Translations under genes and position numbers: made by a program | NCBI GenBank assembly: GCA_947489315.1 | Contig: CANLCX010000002.1 | Span: 186,001 to 250,000 of the forward strand | Length of the DNA: 64,000 bases | Source of the DNA: an uncultured Sphingomonadaceae bacterium | GTDB taxonomy: Bacteria > Pseudomonadota > Alphaproteobacteria > Sphingomonadales > Sphingomonadaceae | Reading direction: 5' to 3' | The notes under the pieces: generated by a model | Seen by the model: only the letters and a program-made list of their open reading frames with translations | The model's database searches: none | Told to the model about the DNA's origin: nothing | Part shown: positions 57,330-64,000 of the stretch, one piece after another | How positions within the stretch are numbered: the first letter of the stretch is position 1 | How the letters are laid out: each line of letters opens with the position of its first letter

Positions 57330-58916
57330 TCAAGATTTTGTCGTCGGGTGGATACCTGCGGCGCCTGGTTCGCCAATTTCGCTTTGGCCTTCCAAACCAT
57401 CATCGATGTTATCGTCAGCCAGCGTATCAAGATGCATGAGCTTCTTGATCAGCGGCGAAATAACGATCACGCCGACACCGACACCGACGGCCAGCCAACC
57501 TACCGAGGAATAGACTTCGAGAACACGGTCCGGTCCAGCACCTTCTGCACCAACGGCAGAAGCAATCAGGCCAGCAGCAAAGTTACCGGTGGCCGAAGCA
57601 AAGAACCATGTGCCCATGATCAGGCTCGCCATATGCGACGGTGCCAAGCGATTCATCGCGCTGAGCCCCACTGGTGACAAGCAGAGCTCACCGGTTGTAT
57701 GCAGCAGGTAAATTAGGAAGATGAAAATCACTGGCGTTAAATTGCCAGAACCAGCCGCCAATGCGCCAGCCACCAGAACAAGGAAACCCGCGCCGAGTTG
57801 GATCAAGCCCAATCCAAATTTTGCCGGTGCCGATGGCTCCAACCCACGCCGTCCCAGAGTAGTCCAAAGAATGGCGAATAGCGGAGCCAGCAACACGATA
57901 TAAATCGCGTTGATCGACTGAAACACTGATGCCGGAACATCAATGCCGAAGAGATTCCGGTCAACACTGCGATCGGTAAACAGGTTCAGCGAAGACCCGG
58001 CTTGCTCGAACAAGGCCCAGAAAAGTATCGAACCAAAGATCAGGAACATGGCTGCAAAAATGCGATCACGATCTTCCGGTGCCAGTTTGGCAACCGCCGT
58101 ATAGAGGACATATAATACTAATATGGCGCCCGCTATTCCCAGCAAGGAACCAACCAGAGCCTGATACTGGATCAAAACCCAGACCAAACCGACAGTCGCG
58201 AAGCTCAATATATAGAGTACCCATTCAAATTTAATGCCGCCGACTTTTCGTTCCAGACGTGCCGGATCGGAAGCTTCGCCGCGACCAACCAGCAATGGTT
58301 TACCCCAAACAAACACGACCAGCCCGAGCAGCATGCCGATACCTGCTGCACCAAAACCATAGGACCAGCCATAAGTTTGACCAAGCCAACCAGCGATAAT
58401 TGCACCCAGAGCAGCACCGAGATTAATGCCCATATAGAAAATTGTATAAGCAGGGTCCCGGCGAATATCAGTCCGTGAGTATAGTTGGCCGACGATCACG
58501 GAAATATTGGCTTTCAGGAAGCCCGAGCCAACAATGATAAATGCCAATGCCAGCCAGAATATATTAAGTGCTGCATCATCTTGACCACCACTCCCTTCGA
58601 AAGCCATGAGAAAATGACCAAAGGTTAGCAGCAAGGCCCCGAAGGCAACGGCCTTACGTTGCCCTAGATAGCGATCTGCAAGATAGCCACCGACAACCGG
58701 AGTGATATAAACAAGGGCAGTATAGGCCCCATAGATTACCGATGCTTCACTGTCAGAGAACATCCAGTGCTGGACGAGGTAAAAGATGAGCAAAGCCCGC
58801 ATGCCATAATATGAGAAACGTTCCCACATTTCCGCGAAAAACAGAACAAACAGACCTTTGGGATGCCCGAGGAATGTTCCTCTTGCATCTCCAGATTCTT
58901 GATACCCACTAGCCAT
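57330..58916 (-). CDS. Proton-dependent oligopeptide transporter (POT/PTR2 family)
   Basis: 528 aa with 12-14 predicted helices. PTR2 signature FFAEMWERFSYYGMRALLIFYL (ExxERFxYYG, proton coupling) near residue 30, then YGAYTALVYITPVVGGYLADRYLGQRKAV and FYMGINLGAALG. Imports di-/tripeptides with H+. It is the first gene of a unit with two amidohydrolases (30 nt downstream, then overlapping). This links peptide import with hydrolysis in the envelope. Confidence 0.93.
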   Translation of the reverse strand: MASGYQESGDARGTFLGHPKGLFVLFFAEMWERFSYYGMRALLIFYLVQHWMFSDSEASVIYGAYTALVYITPVVGGYLADRYLGQRKAVAFGALLLTFGHFLMAFEGSGGQDDAALNIFWLALAFIIVGSGFLKANISVIVGQLYSRTDIRRDPAYTIFYMGINLGAALGAIIAGWLGQTYGWSYGFGAAGIGMLLGLVVFVWGKPLLVGRGEASDPARLERKVGGIKFEWVLYILSFATVGLVWVLIQYQALVGSLLGIAGAILVLYVLYTAVAKLAPEDRDRIFAAMFLIFGSILFWALFEQAGSSLNLFTDRSVDRNLFGIDVPASVFQSINAIYIVLLAPLFAILWTTLGRRGLEPSAPAKFGLGLIQLGAGFLVLVAGALAAGSGNLTPVIFIFLIYLLHTTGELCLSPVGLSAMNRLAPSHMASLIMGTWFFASATGNFAAGLIASAVGAEGAGPDRVLEVYSSVGWLAVGVGVGVIVISPLIKKLMHLDTLADDNIDDGLEGQSEIGEPGAAGIHPTTKS

Positions 58917-59078
58917 TACATCGGCCTCCCTTATAGTGATGCGAGCTGTCTATTGCAGCTCAGTTGGACCGCACCCTAATCAAAAAATGTCGCGTGTGAA
59001 GCATATTGTTGCGCTTGTGACCAGTTTGTGAACAAAAAGCAGCTTGCAATCATCCACCGCCATTACGAGATGAGAAAT

Positions 59079-59669
59079 ATGTTCAATGATCTTTCCAGCC
59101 TAAACAGCTATTTCTCTTCCCGTCGTTCCGGGCGCCCCCGCGATATGATTGCACCTGGACCAAATGAAAAACAGATTGAAGATATTGTCACAACAGCGCT
59201 GCGAACGCCGGATCATGGCAAGCTAGCCCCTTGGCGCGTTGTAAGCGTCGATAGCGATCAGCGCGGGCTGTTAGCAGCCGAACTAACCAAAGCCTATCAA
59301 ACTGAAAAACCGGATGCGGGGCGCTTGGAGTTGGAAGCCTTGGTAACGATGGCGCACCAAGCCCCTACCTTATTGGTAATACTTTTTTCTCCTGTCACAT
59401 CGACCAAGATACCGCTTTGGGAACAAGAGCTTAGCTGCGGCGCCTTTTGCATGAACATCATTCATGCGATCCATGCTCGTGATTTTGTCGGTGGCTGGAT
59501 TACTGGCTGGCCCTCGTATAATGATGATGTCCGCGACCTGTTCGGAGAAGCCCCTGAGCGCATTGCCGGATTTATATTCGCGGGCACGGCAAATTGTAAA
59601 CTTACCGAACGTCCACGTCCTGAACTCGCCAGTGTTCTGTCGAAATGGAAAAGTGGGCGGCCTGGCTAA
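59079..59669 (+). CDS. Nitroreductase family protein (YdjA-like)
   Basis: 196 aa from ATG 59079; ATG 59070 and GTG 59028 are alternatives and the ribosome site is weak in all. FMN-binding nitroreductase fold: SRRSGRPRDMIAPGP, RTPDHGKLAPWRVVSV (flavin loop), HQAPTLLVILFSP, LSCGAFCMNIIHAIHA, GWITGWPSYNDDVRDLFG and IAGFIFAGTA. Physiological substrate unknown. An 80-nt gap separates it from the GntR regulator on the same strand. Confidence 0.88.
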   Translation: MFNDLSSLNSYFSSRRSGRPRDMIAPGPNEKQIEDIVTTALRTPDHGKLAPWRVVSVDSDQRGLLAAELTKAYQTEKPDAGRLELEALVTMAHQAPTLLVILFSPVTSTKIPLWEQELSCGAFCMNIIHAIHARDFVGGWITGWPSYNDDVRDLFGEAPERIAGFIFAGTANCKLTERPRPELASVLSKWKSGRPG

Positions 59670-59749
59670 CTGGTTTCAAACAATACTAAATAACAGGAAA
59701 ATCAGACTTATCTCTTGCCTGCATCGCTGTATTATGGCAGTGAAGCAGT

Positions 59750-60094
59750 ATGAACAACACAAGCAAACCAGTTTATTTGAAATTGCGGGATATTATCTCC
59801 GAATCAATCCTTGATGGTGAGTATGGAGAAGGCGATATGTTGCCCTCTGTCCGTGCTTTTGCGGTGGAGCAAGGTGCCAACCCGCTAACGGTAGCGAAAG
59901 CCTATCAAGGTTTTCAGGAAGATGGCTTGGTCACGGTAAAGCGTGGCGTGGGAATGTTCGTAGCGACCGGAGCAAAAACAAAACTGCGTGATGCGCAGCG
60001 TACTGATTTTATCAAAAATGTCTGGCCGCCGGTAGAACGCCAAATGAAGCGCCTAAACATCAAACTGGATGAGCTGCTCGAAAATGAAGCCTGA
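59750..60094 (+). CDS. GntR family regulator, YtrA type (short)
   Basis: 114 aa. N-terminal winged helix: VYLKLRDIISESILDGEYGEGDMLPSVRAFAVEQGANPLTVAKAYQGFQEDGLVTVKRGVGMFV. Then a ~40-residue helical tail (LRDAQRTDFIKNVWPPVERQMKRLNIKLDELL) for dimerisation, with no large effector domain, as in the YtrA subfamily. Those usually control adjacent ABC transporters, but none is nearby. It may regulate the nitroreductase gene or genes elsewhere. Confidence 0.88.
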   Translation: MNNTSKPVYLKLRDIISESILDGEYGEGDMLPSVRAFAVEQGANPLTVAKAYQGFQEDGLVTVKRGVGMFVATGAKTKLRDAQRTDFIKNVWPPVERQMKRLNIKLDELLENEA

Positions 60095-60118
60095 ATTCGC
60101 TTTAAGATTTTCCGGACT

Positions 60119-62104
60119 TTAACTTTGCTCAACGACTGAAATAGCCTTCGCAAGGCTGCGGCGGTATGTAGCGTTTTCCGGAACGATGGTCACCGCTTTT
60201 TGGATCAAATCGATGGCGTCTTTGCCCCGTGTCTCGTCGGCTAAAAGAGCAAGGCCATATAAGTGAGAAACAACCGGACTTGATGGTTGAACGCGATATG
60301 CAATACGCCCGGCATTAATAGCCTTTTCCGTTTGCCCTAGCCCTGTATAGGCCTGCGCCAGGCCAGCCATGATCAAAGCATCATTGTCACCAATCCGTTT
60401 GCGTAGATTTTCCAATATGCGCCCTGCAATCTCCCAGTTTTCCGTCTCAAGATGTTCATAGGCCATCCACCGCAAACCCGCGATGCTGTTAGGGTTATAG
60501 CTCAAATATTGCGCTAAGACTTCACCCGATTGTTGCATGGCGCCCGTCGCTCGAAGTACATCAATCATACGGAGCATAACTGACTCAGAAAAATGGATTT
60601 TTCGGGCGCTTTCAAGCGCTGCGAGAGCCTCGCTATAATCGTTGCGGGCCATCGCTGTGTCAGCCACCAAGATATGCGCATCGCTCGCCCCAGGATTACC
60701 CGCTTGCAGTTGCTTGGCCTTAGCATAAGCTTGATTAAAATCTCCTCTGTCATACAGAGCGCGGATATAGGGGATGACCACGCGGGCATTGCGCGGTTCG
60801 CGATTTGCCTCAGCCCGCAGAATTTCCATCGGAACATCCGGTGCAAAAGCAGCCTTCGGGCCAATATCATGACGGGCAGCACGATTGAGTACGCCAGCCG
60901 ATTGTTGCCTCTCGCCCAACGCCTCCAGTGCGCGGCCAGTCAACCAAAGCGCGTAGGGATCTGCTCCACTATTATTAACCTGCAAATTCAAGGCCGCGAT
61001 GGCGTCGTCAGCATTGCCTGCGAGATATAATGATCGCGCCAACAAATTTTGCGCTTGCCGGTTATTGGGCTGAAGTGAGACCAACCGCGTAAATTTATCG
61101 ATCGCGGCATTATAGTTGGCTTCGCCATGCTCTATGATACCCTGCACCAGCAAAACTGCTGGCATATCATCAAGCTCACCTTCCGTTTTCTGCATCAATA
61201 CACGCGCCAAGTCATATTTTCCTGCCCGTGCTGCCAAAACCGCCTGTATAAAAAATGCCCGGGCGTTGCGGCCATCTAGCGAAATGATTTTTCGCGCGAC
61301 GGTCAACATATCCGTCATTCGCCCCATATCGCCCAAAGTCGCGGCATATTCAGTCAATAGTGCAACATCATTAGGATCGATTTGCAATCCCCGTTCGAAC
61401 CACGGCAATGCCGCTCCAAGGCCAAATTGAAACCGTAAAAGCTCTCCACGATATTGTAACGCGCGGATATTATTTGGGTCCAGCCTCACCGCTTCATTAA
61501 CCGCTGCAATCGCTCCTGCCTGGTCGCCAGAGCCAGCGCGGAATCGAGCAATATCGACCCACAGGTCTGGATCAGCTGAATCCAATGCGATAGCGCGGTC
61601 GAAAGCCCGTGTGGCCAAAGCATCATCGCCAGTCTGTAACGCTAAACGGCCAGTTATCCGCGCCGCGTAAGCCTGATGTTGACTGGGAATATCATCTGCA
61701 AAAAGCTGACCCTTGGCTCTGTTCCAATTCCCCTGAAGCTGAAAGGCATGCCCATAGAGATGTCGGACTTCTGAAGGATCGAGCCCGAGATCAAACGCTC
61801 GTTCTAGCTCTGCTTGAGCGCCGATGCCATCGAACAGTTTCAACAATGTCTCAGCCTGCATTATCCGCGCGTCGATCCAATCGGGATCAGCCTTAATCGC
61901 GTTCATTAATTCTATGCGAGCGGATCTGGCATCCCCGCGCGATTGATACTCTTGTGCTTTTGCGAACGCCCTTTGTGCATCTTCATTGCCACCGCTGGCT
62001 GCATTTATTGCTGATGACAGGCCTGCAACAGATAATCCAAGCAACGCCGCCAGAGCTATTGCCCCGGGACGTCGCTTCGAAAGAATCCGCAATAGCGATG
62101 GCAT
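60119..62104 (-). CDS. prsT: TPR-repeat protein of the PEP-CTERM system (PrsT-like)
   Basis: 661 aa. N-terminal membrane segment or signal peptide (RRPGAIALAALLGLSVAGLSSAINA). The rest is a long series of TPR units, for example AFAKAQEYQSRGDARSARIELMNAIKADPDW, AFDRAIALDSADPDLWVDIARF, AVNEAVRLDPNNIRALQYRGE and FTRLVSLQPNNRQAQNLLARSLYLAG. Located 4 nt downstream of prsR, as expected for the PEP-CTERM/exosortase TPR protein, which is thought to assist assembly or export of sorted surface proteins. Shorter than beta-proteobacterial PrsT. The symbol is inferred from context. Confidence 0.8.
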   Translation of the reverse strand: MPSLLRILSKRRPGAIALAALLGLSVAGLSSAINAASGGNEDAQRAFAKAQEYQSRGDARSARIELMNAIKADPDWIDARIMQAETLLKLFDGIGAQAELERAFDLGLDPSEVRHLYGHAFQLQGNWNRAKGQLFADDIPSQHQAYAARITGRLALQTGDDALATRAFDRAIALDSADPDLWVDIARFRAGSGDQAGAIAAVNEAVRLDPNNIRALQYRGELLRFQFGLGAALPWFERGLQIDPNDVALLTEYAATLGDMGRMTDMLTVARKIISLDGRNARAFFIQAVLAARAGKYDLARVLMQKTEGELDDMPAVLLVQGIIEHGEANYNAAIDKFTRLVSLQPNNRQAQNLLARSLYLAGNADDAIAALNLQVNNSGADPYALWLTGRALEALGERQQSAGVLNRAARHDIGPKAAFAPDVPMEILRAEANREPRNARVVIPYIRALYDRGDFNQAYAKAKQLQAGNPGASDAHILVADTAMARNDYSEALAALESARKIHFSESVMLRMIDVLRATGAMQQSGEVLAQYLSYNPNSIAGLRWMAYEHLETENWEIAGRILENLRKRIGDNDALIMAGLAQAYTGLGQTEKAINAGRIAYRVQPSSPVVSHLYGLALLADETRGKDAIDLIQKAVTIVPENATYRRSLAKAISVVEQS

Positions 62105-62108
62105 AAAC

Positions 62109-63491
62109 TTAACTGGCCTGTTGCAACTGATATTGTTTCAGCAAATCGTAAAGTGTGGGCCGACTGATTCCCAACAGTTTAGCGGCATTGGATATATTGC
62201 CATCAGTTTGTGAAATGGCTCGAATAATGGCTGCACGATCCGCTGCTTCTCTAGCCGCTTTCAAGTTCAGCAGGTCCGTAGCGTCATCATCATTGGCTTC
62301 GAGATCCAAATCCGTTGCGCCAATCATCTTGCCGTCGGCCATAATGACAGCGCGCTTTATACGGTTTTCCAATTCGCGAACGTTTCCAGGCCACTTCCAA
62401 GCTTCCAAAGCGGCGAGCGCATCGGGCGCGATACCTTTGACTGCTGGATTAATCTCTTCCGCAAATTTTTTCTGGAAATGACGTGCCAACAAACTGGCAT
62501 CACCAGATCGCTCCGATAACGCCGGTATCTTTATAACAATCTCTGCAAGCCGGTAATAGAGGTCTTCCCGGAAGCTATTATCTGCAATCATCTCGTCAAG
62601 ATTCTGATGCGTGGCGCAAACTATCCGCGTATCCACAGCTATCGCTTTGCGGCCGCCAATACGTTCAATCACACGCTCTTGAATGAAGCGGAGTAATTTA
62701 ACCTGGAGTGGAAGCGGAATATCGCCCACTTCATCGAGGAATAATGTTCCGCCATTGGCTTGCTCAATTTTACCTTCGGTGGTTTTGATAGCTCCCGTAA
62801 AGGCACCTTTTTCATGACCGAATAATTCCGATTCAAGCAGGTTCTCTGGAATAGCGGCGCAGTTTATGGCGACAAAGGCTTGATCTCGCCGGTCACTGGA
62901 ATCATGTAGACCCCTCGCCAGCAACTCCTTACCCGTTCCGCTCGCACCCAATAGCATAACAGAGGCGTTGGTATTGGAAACGCGTTCAATCATCTGGGCG
63001 ACTTTGAGCATTTCAGGGGCGCCGGTGATAATTTGTCCCAGCACTTGATGACTGCCGCCCTGCTTTGCAGAAAGCGCCGAGTTTTCCACCTCCAACTTGC
63101 GAACATGAAAGGCGCGACGGACAATCAGGCCCAATTCATCAATATCGACGGGCTTCTGATAAAAGTCCCAAGCACCACTGGCTATCGCACGCAGCGCGCT
63201 GTCTTTTTCACCATGACCAGAGGCCACAATGATTTTCGTATCCGGTTTTAGGCTTAATATCGCGTCCATGGTTGCGAAGCCCTCCGTCGTGCCATCAGGG
63301 TCTGGCGGTAGGCCCAGATCCAGCGTCACGACATCAGGCTCTTCGGCGCGAAGCATATTGATCGCGGTTTCTCTATCGCCGGCGATGATGACCTCAAAAT
63401 CCTCATAGGCCCACTTTAACTGCTTCTGCAGTCCCGGATCATCTTCCACTATCAGAAGCTTTTCCGGTGTTTTTTTGTCTTTGTCAGACAT
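62109..63491 (-). CDS. prsR: PEP-CTERM-box response regulator (sigma54-dependent activator)
   Basis: 460 aa from ATG 63491, one base after the prsK stop and with AAAGGG ~9 nt upstream (ATG 63509 is the alternative). Receiver domain with D58 (VVTLDLGLPPD) and the conserved YQKPVD Lys. AAA+ domain: Walker A LLGASGTGKELL, the sigma54-contact loop EKGAFTGAIKT, Walker B GGTLFLDEVGDIPL and RFREDLYYRL-like SFREDLYYRL. C-terminal Fis-type helix-turn-helix NISNAAKLLGISRPTLYDLLKQY. It activates sigma54 promoters of exosortase-sorted genes in species studied. Confidence 0.93.
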   Translation of the reverse strand: MSDKDKKTPEKLLIVEDDPGLQKQLKWAYEDFEVIIAGDRETAINMLRAEEPDVVTLDLGLPPDPDGTTEGFATMDAILSLKPDTKIIVASGHGEKDSALRAIASGAWDFYQKPVDIDELGLIVRRAFHVRKLEVENSALSAKQGGSHQVLGQIITGAPEMLKVAQMIERVSNTNASVMLLGASGTGKELLARGLHDSSDRRDQAFVAINCAAIPENLLESELFGHEKGAFTGAIKTTEGKIEQANGGTLFLDEVGDIPLPLQVKLLRFIQERVIERIGGRKAIAVDTRIVCATHQNLDEMIADNSFREDLYYRLAEIVIKIPALSERSGDASLLARHFQKKFAEEINPAVKGIAPDALAALEAWKWPGNVRELENRIKRAVIMADGKMIGATDLDLEANDDDATDLLNLKAAREAADRAAIIRAISQTDGNISNAAKLLGISRPTLYDLLKQYQLQQAS

Positions 63492-63492
63492 G

Positions 63493-64000
63493 TTAAGCGA
63501 CCCTTTCATCTACTAATTTATCGTCGGACAGCGTGCTGGCGAGAGGCAAGATCAATGTAAAACGGCTGCCCGCGCCCTCTTTGCTCTCAACCTCCAAACG
63601 TCCGTTCATCGCTATCGCCAACGAGCGCGCTTCAAACGCGCCAATCCCAAACCCGCCTGCCTTACTCGATGCAAAGGGTTTGAATAATTGACTACGAATA
63701 AATTCACTCGACATGCCTTTACCGCGGTCTAAAACTTCAATGGCGACGCTCAAATCTCGGCGGCGCGCGTTCAGCATTATCGGTTGACCATCGGGACTAG
63801 CATCAATCGCGTTTTGTATGAGATGTCCCAATATTTGATCAACGCGCGTGGAATCGGCCATTGCGGTCAAATCATCTATCTGATTGCTTTCGATGGCATG
63901 CAGCAGCCGCTTTTTTTCTATAATGGACTGCAACAATGCCGCTACTTTTACCGGCTTTGGTTCTTCGGGCTTTGCCTTATTATGTTGAGAAAGGCGTTCC
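63493..64000 (-). CDS. prsK: PEP-CTERM system sensor histidine kinase, C-terminal part (cut by window edge)
   Basis: Only the last ~168 residues are in the window; the frame is open to position 64000. Catalytic ATPase domain: N-box HLIQNAIDASPDGQ, G1 VLDRGKGMS and the G2 region GGFGIGAFEARSLAIAMNGRLEVESKEGAGSRFTLILPL. The phosphorylated His region lies beyond the edge. It is followed one base later by prsR, the cognate regulator, which fixes the identification more than the partial sequence does. Confidence 0.88.
   Translation of the reverse strand, partial: ERLSQHNKAKPEEPKPVKVAALLQSIIEKKRLLHAIESNQIDDLTAMADSTRVDQILGHLIQNAIDASPDGQPIMLNARRRDLSVAIEVLDRGKGMSSEFIRSQLFKPFASSKAGGFGIGAFEARSLAIAMNGRLEVESKEGAGSRFTLILPLASTLSDDKLVDERVA

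Overview
The window looks like ordinary chromosome from an alphaproteobacterium of the order Sphingomonadales (Sphingopyxis/Sphingorhabdus/Parasphingorhabdus-like). Evidence: CtrA and the beta-class GANTC methyltransferase CcrM, a sphingomonad-type PEP-CTERM sorting tail, the PrsK/PrsR/TPR cluster of the PEP-CTERM system, DUF2849/DUF934 in the sulfite-reductase operon, UPF0262, and a truncated TonB-dependent receptor at the left edge. The genus assignment is inference. I see no insertion sequence, prophage, CRISPR array or rRNA operon; one tRNA gene is present.

Layout. 1-5 kb: 5' part of a TonB-dependent receptor, tRNA-Leu(CAA), prepilin peptidase, a thiolase, a PEP-CTERM secreted protein and a secreted SH3 protein. 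5-16.5 kb: hydroxyacid dehydrogenase, ammonium transporter, FkbM methyltransferase, small membrane protein, acetyltransferase, PilZ protein, nitronate monooxygenase-like enzyme, glycosyltransferase, alpha/beta hydrolase, SelO and AstD. 16.6-20.6 kb: a compact assimilatory sulfate/sulfite operon (cobA, DUF2849, cysI, DUF934, cysH) with overlapping reading frames. 20.7-28.7 kb: a GGDEF/EAL protein, dnaB, UPF0262, a degenerate GH25-like membrane protein, dcd, a saccharopine-dehydrogenase-like enzyme and a metallophosphatase. 28.7-36.5 kb: ctrA with a methylation/CtrA-box-rich promoter, arfB, a DUF1996 lipoprotein, two overlapping alpha/beta hydrolases, a GAF-type methionine sulfoxide reductase, a large secreted glycine-zipper protein and the leucyl/arginyl transferase bpt. 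36.7-47.2 kb: small secreted protein, two catabolic enzymes, ilvA, an S9 peptidase, an acyl-CoA synthetase, folP and ccrM. 47.6-54.2 kb: desaturase, the glmM-DUF1272-membrane peptide-thiD-rnhB run, an AGCS symporter and an aldo/keto reductase. 54.6-58.9 kb: a peptide transporter with two amidohydrolases, one lacking the usual metal ligands. 59-64 kb: nitroreductase, a short GntR regulator, then the TPR protein, PrsR and the C-terminal part of PrsK.

Two themes connect distant genes. First, cell-cycle control: ctrA and ccrM lie about 18 kb apart, and each has a dense cluster of GANTC sites upstream. The ctrA upstream region also carries a perfect TTAA-N7-TTAA CtrA box. Second, PEP-CTERM surface proteins: the sensor/regulator/TPR trio is at the right edge and one sorted substrate is at 3.6-4.3 kb. 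The substrate's upstream region has a second perfect CtrA box and a 17-nt Fur-like palindrome. The least explained element is a short dispersed repeat (core TGTGTGAACTTTG, four copies, all on the + strand) at 9.5 kb and 54.4-54.6 kb.
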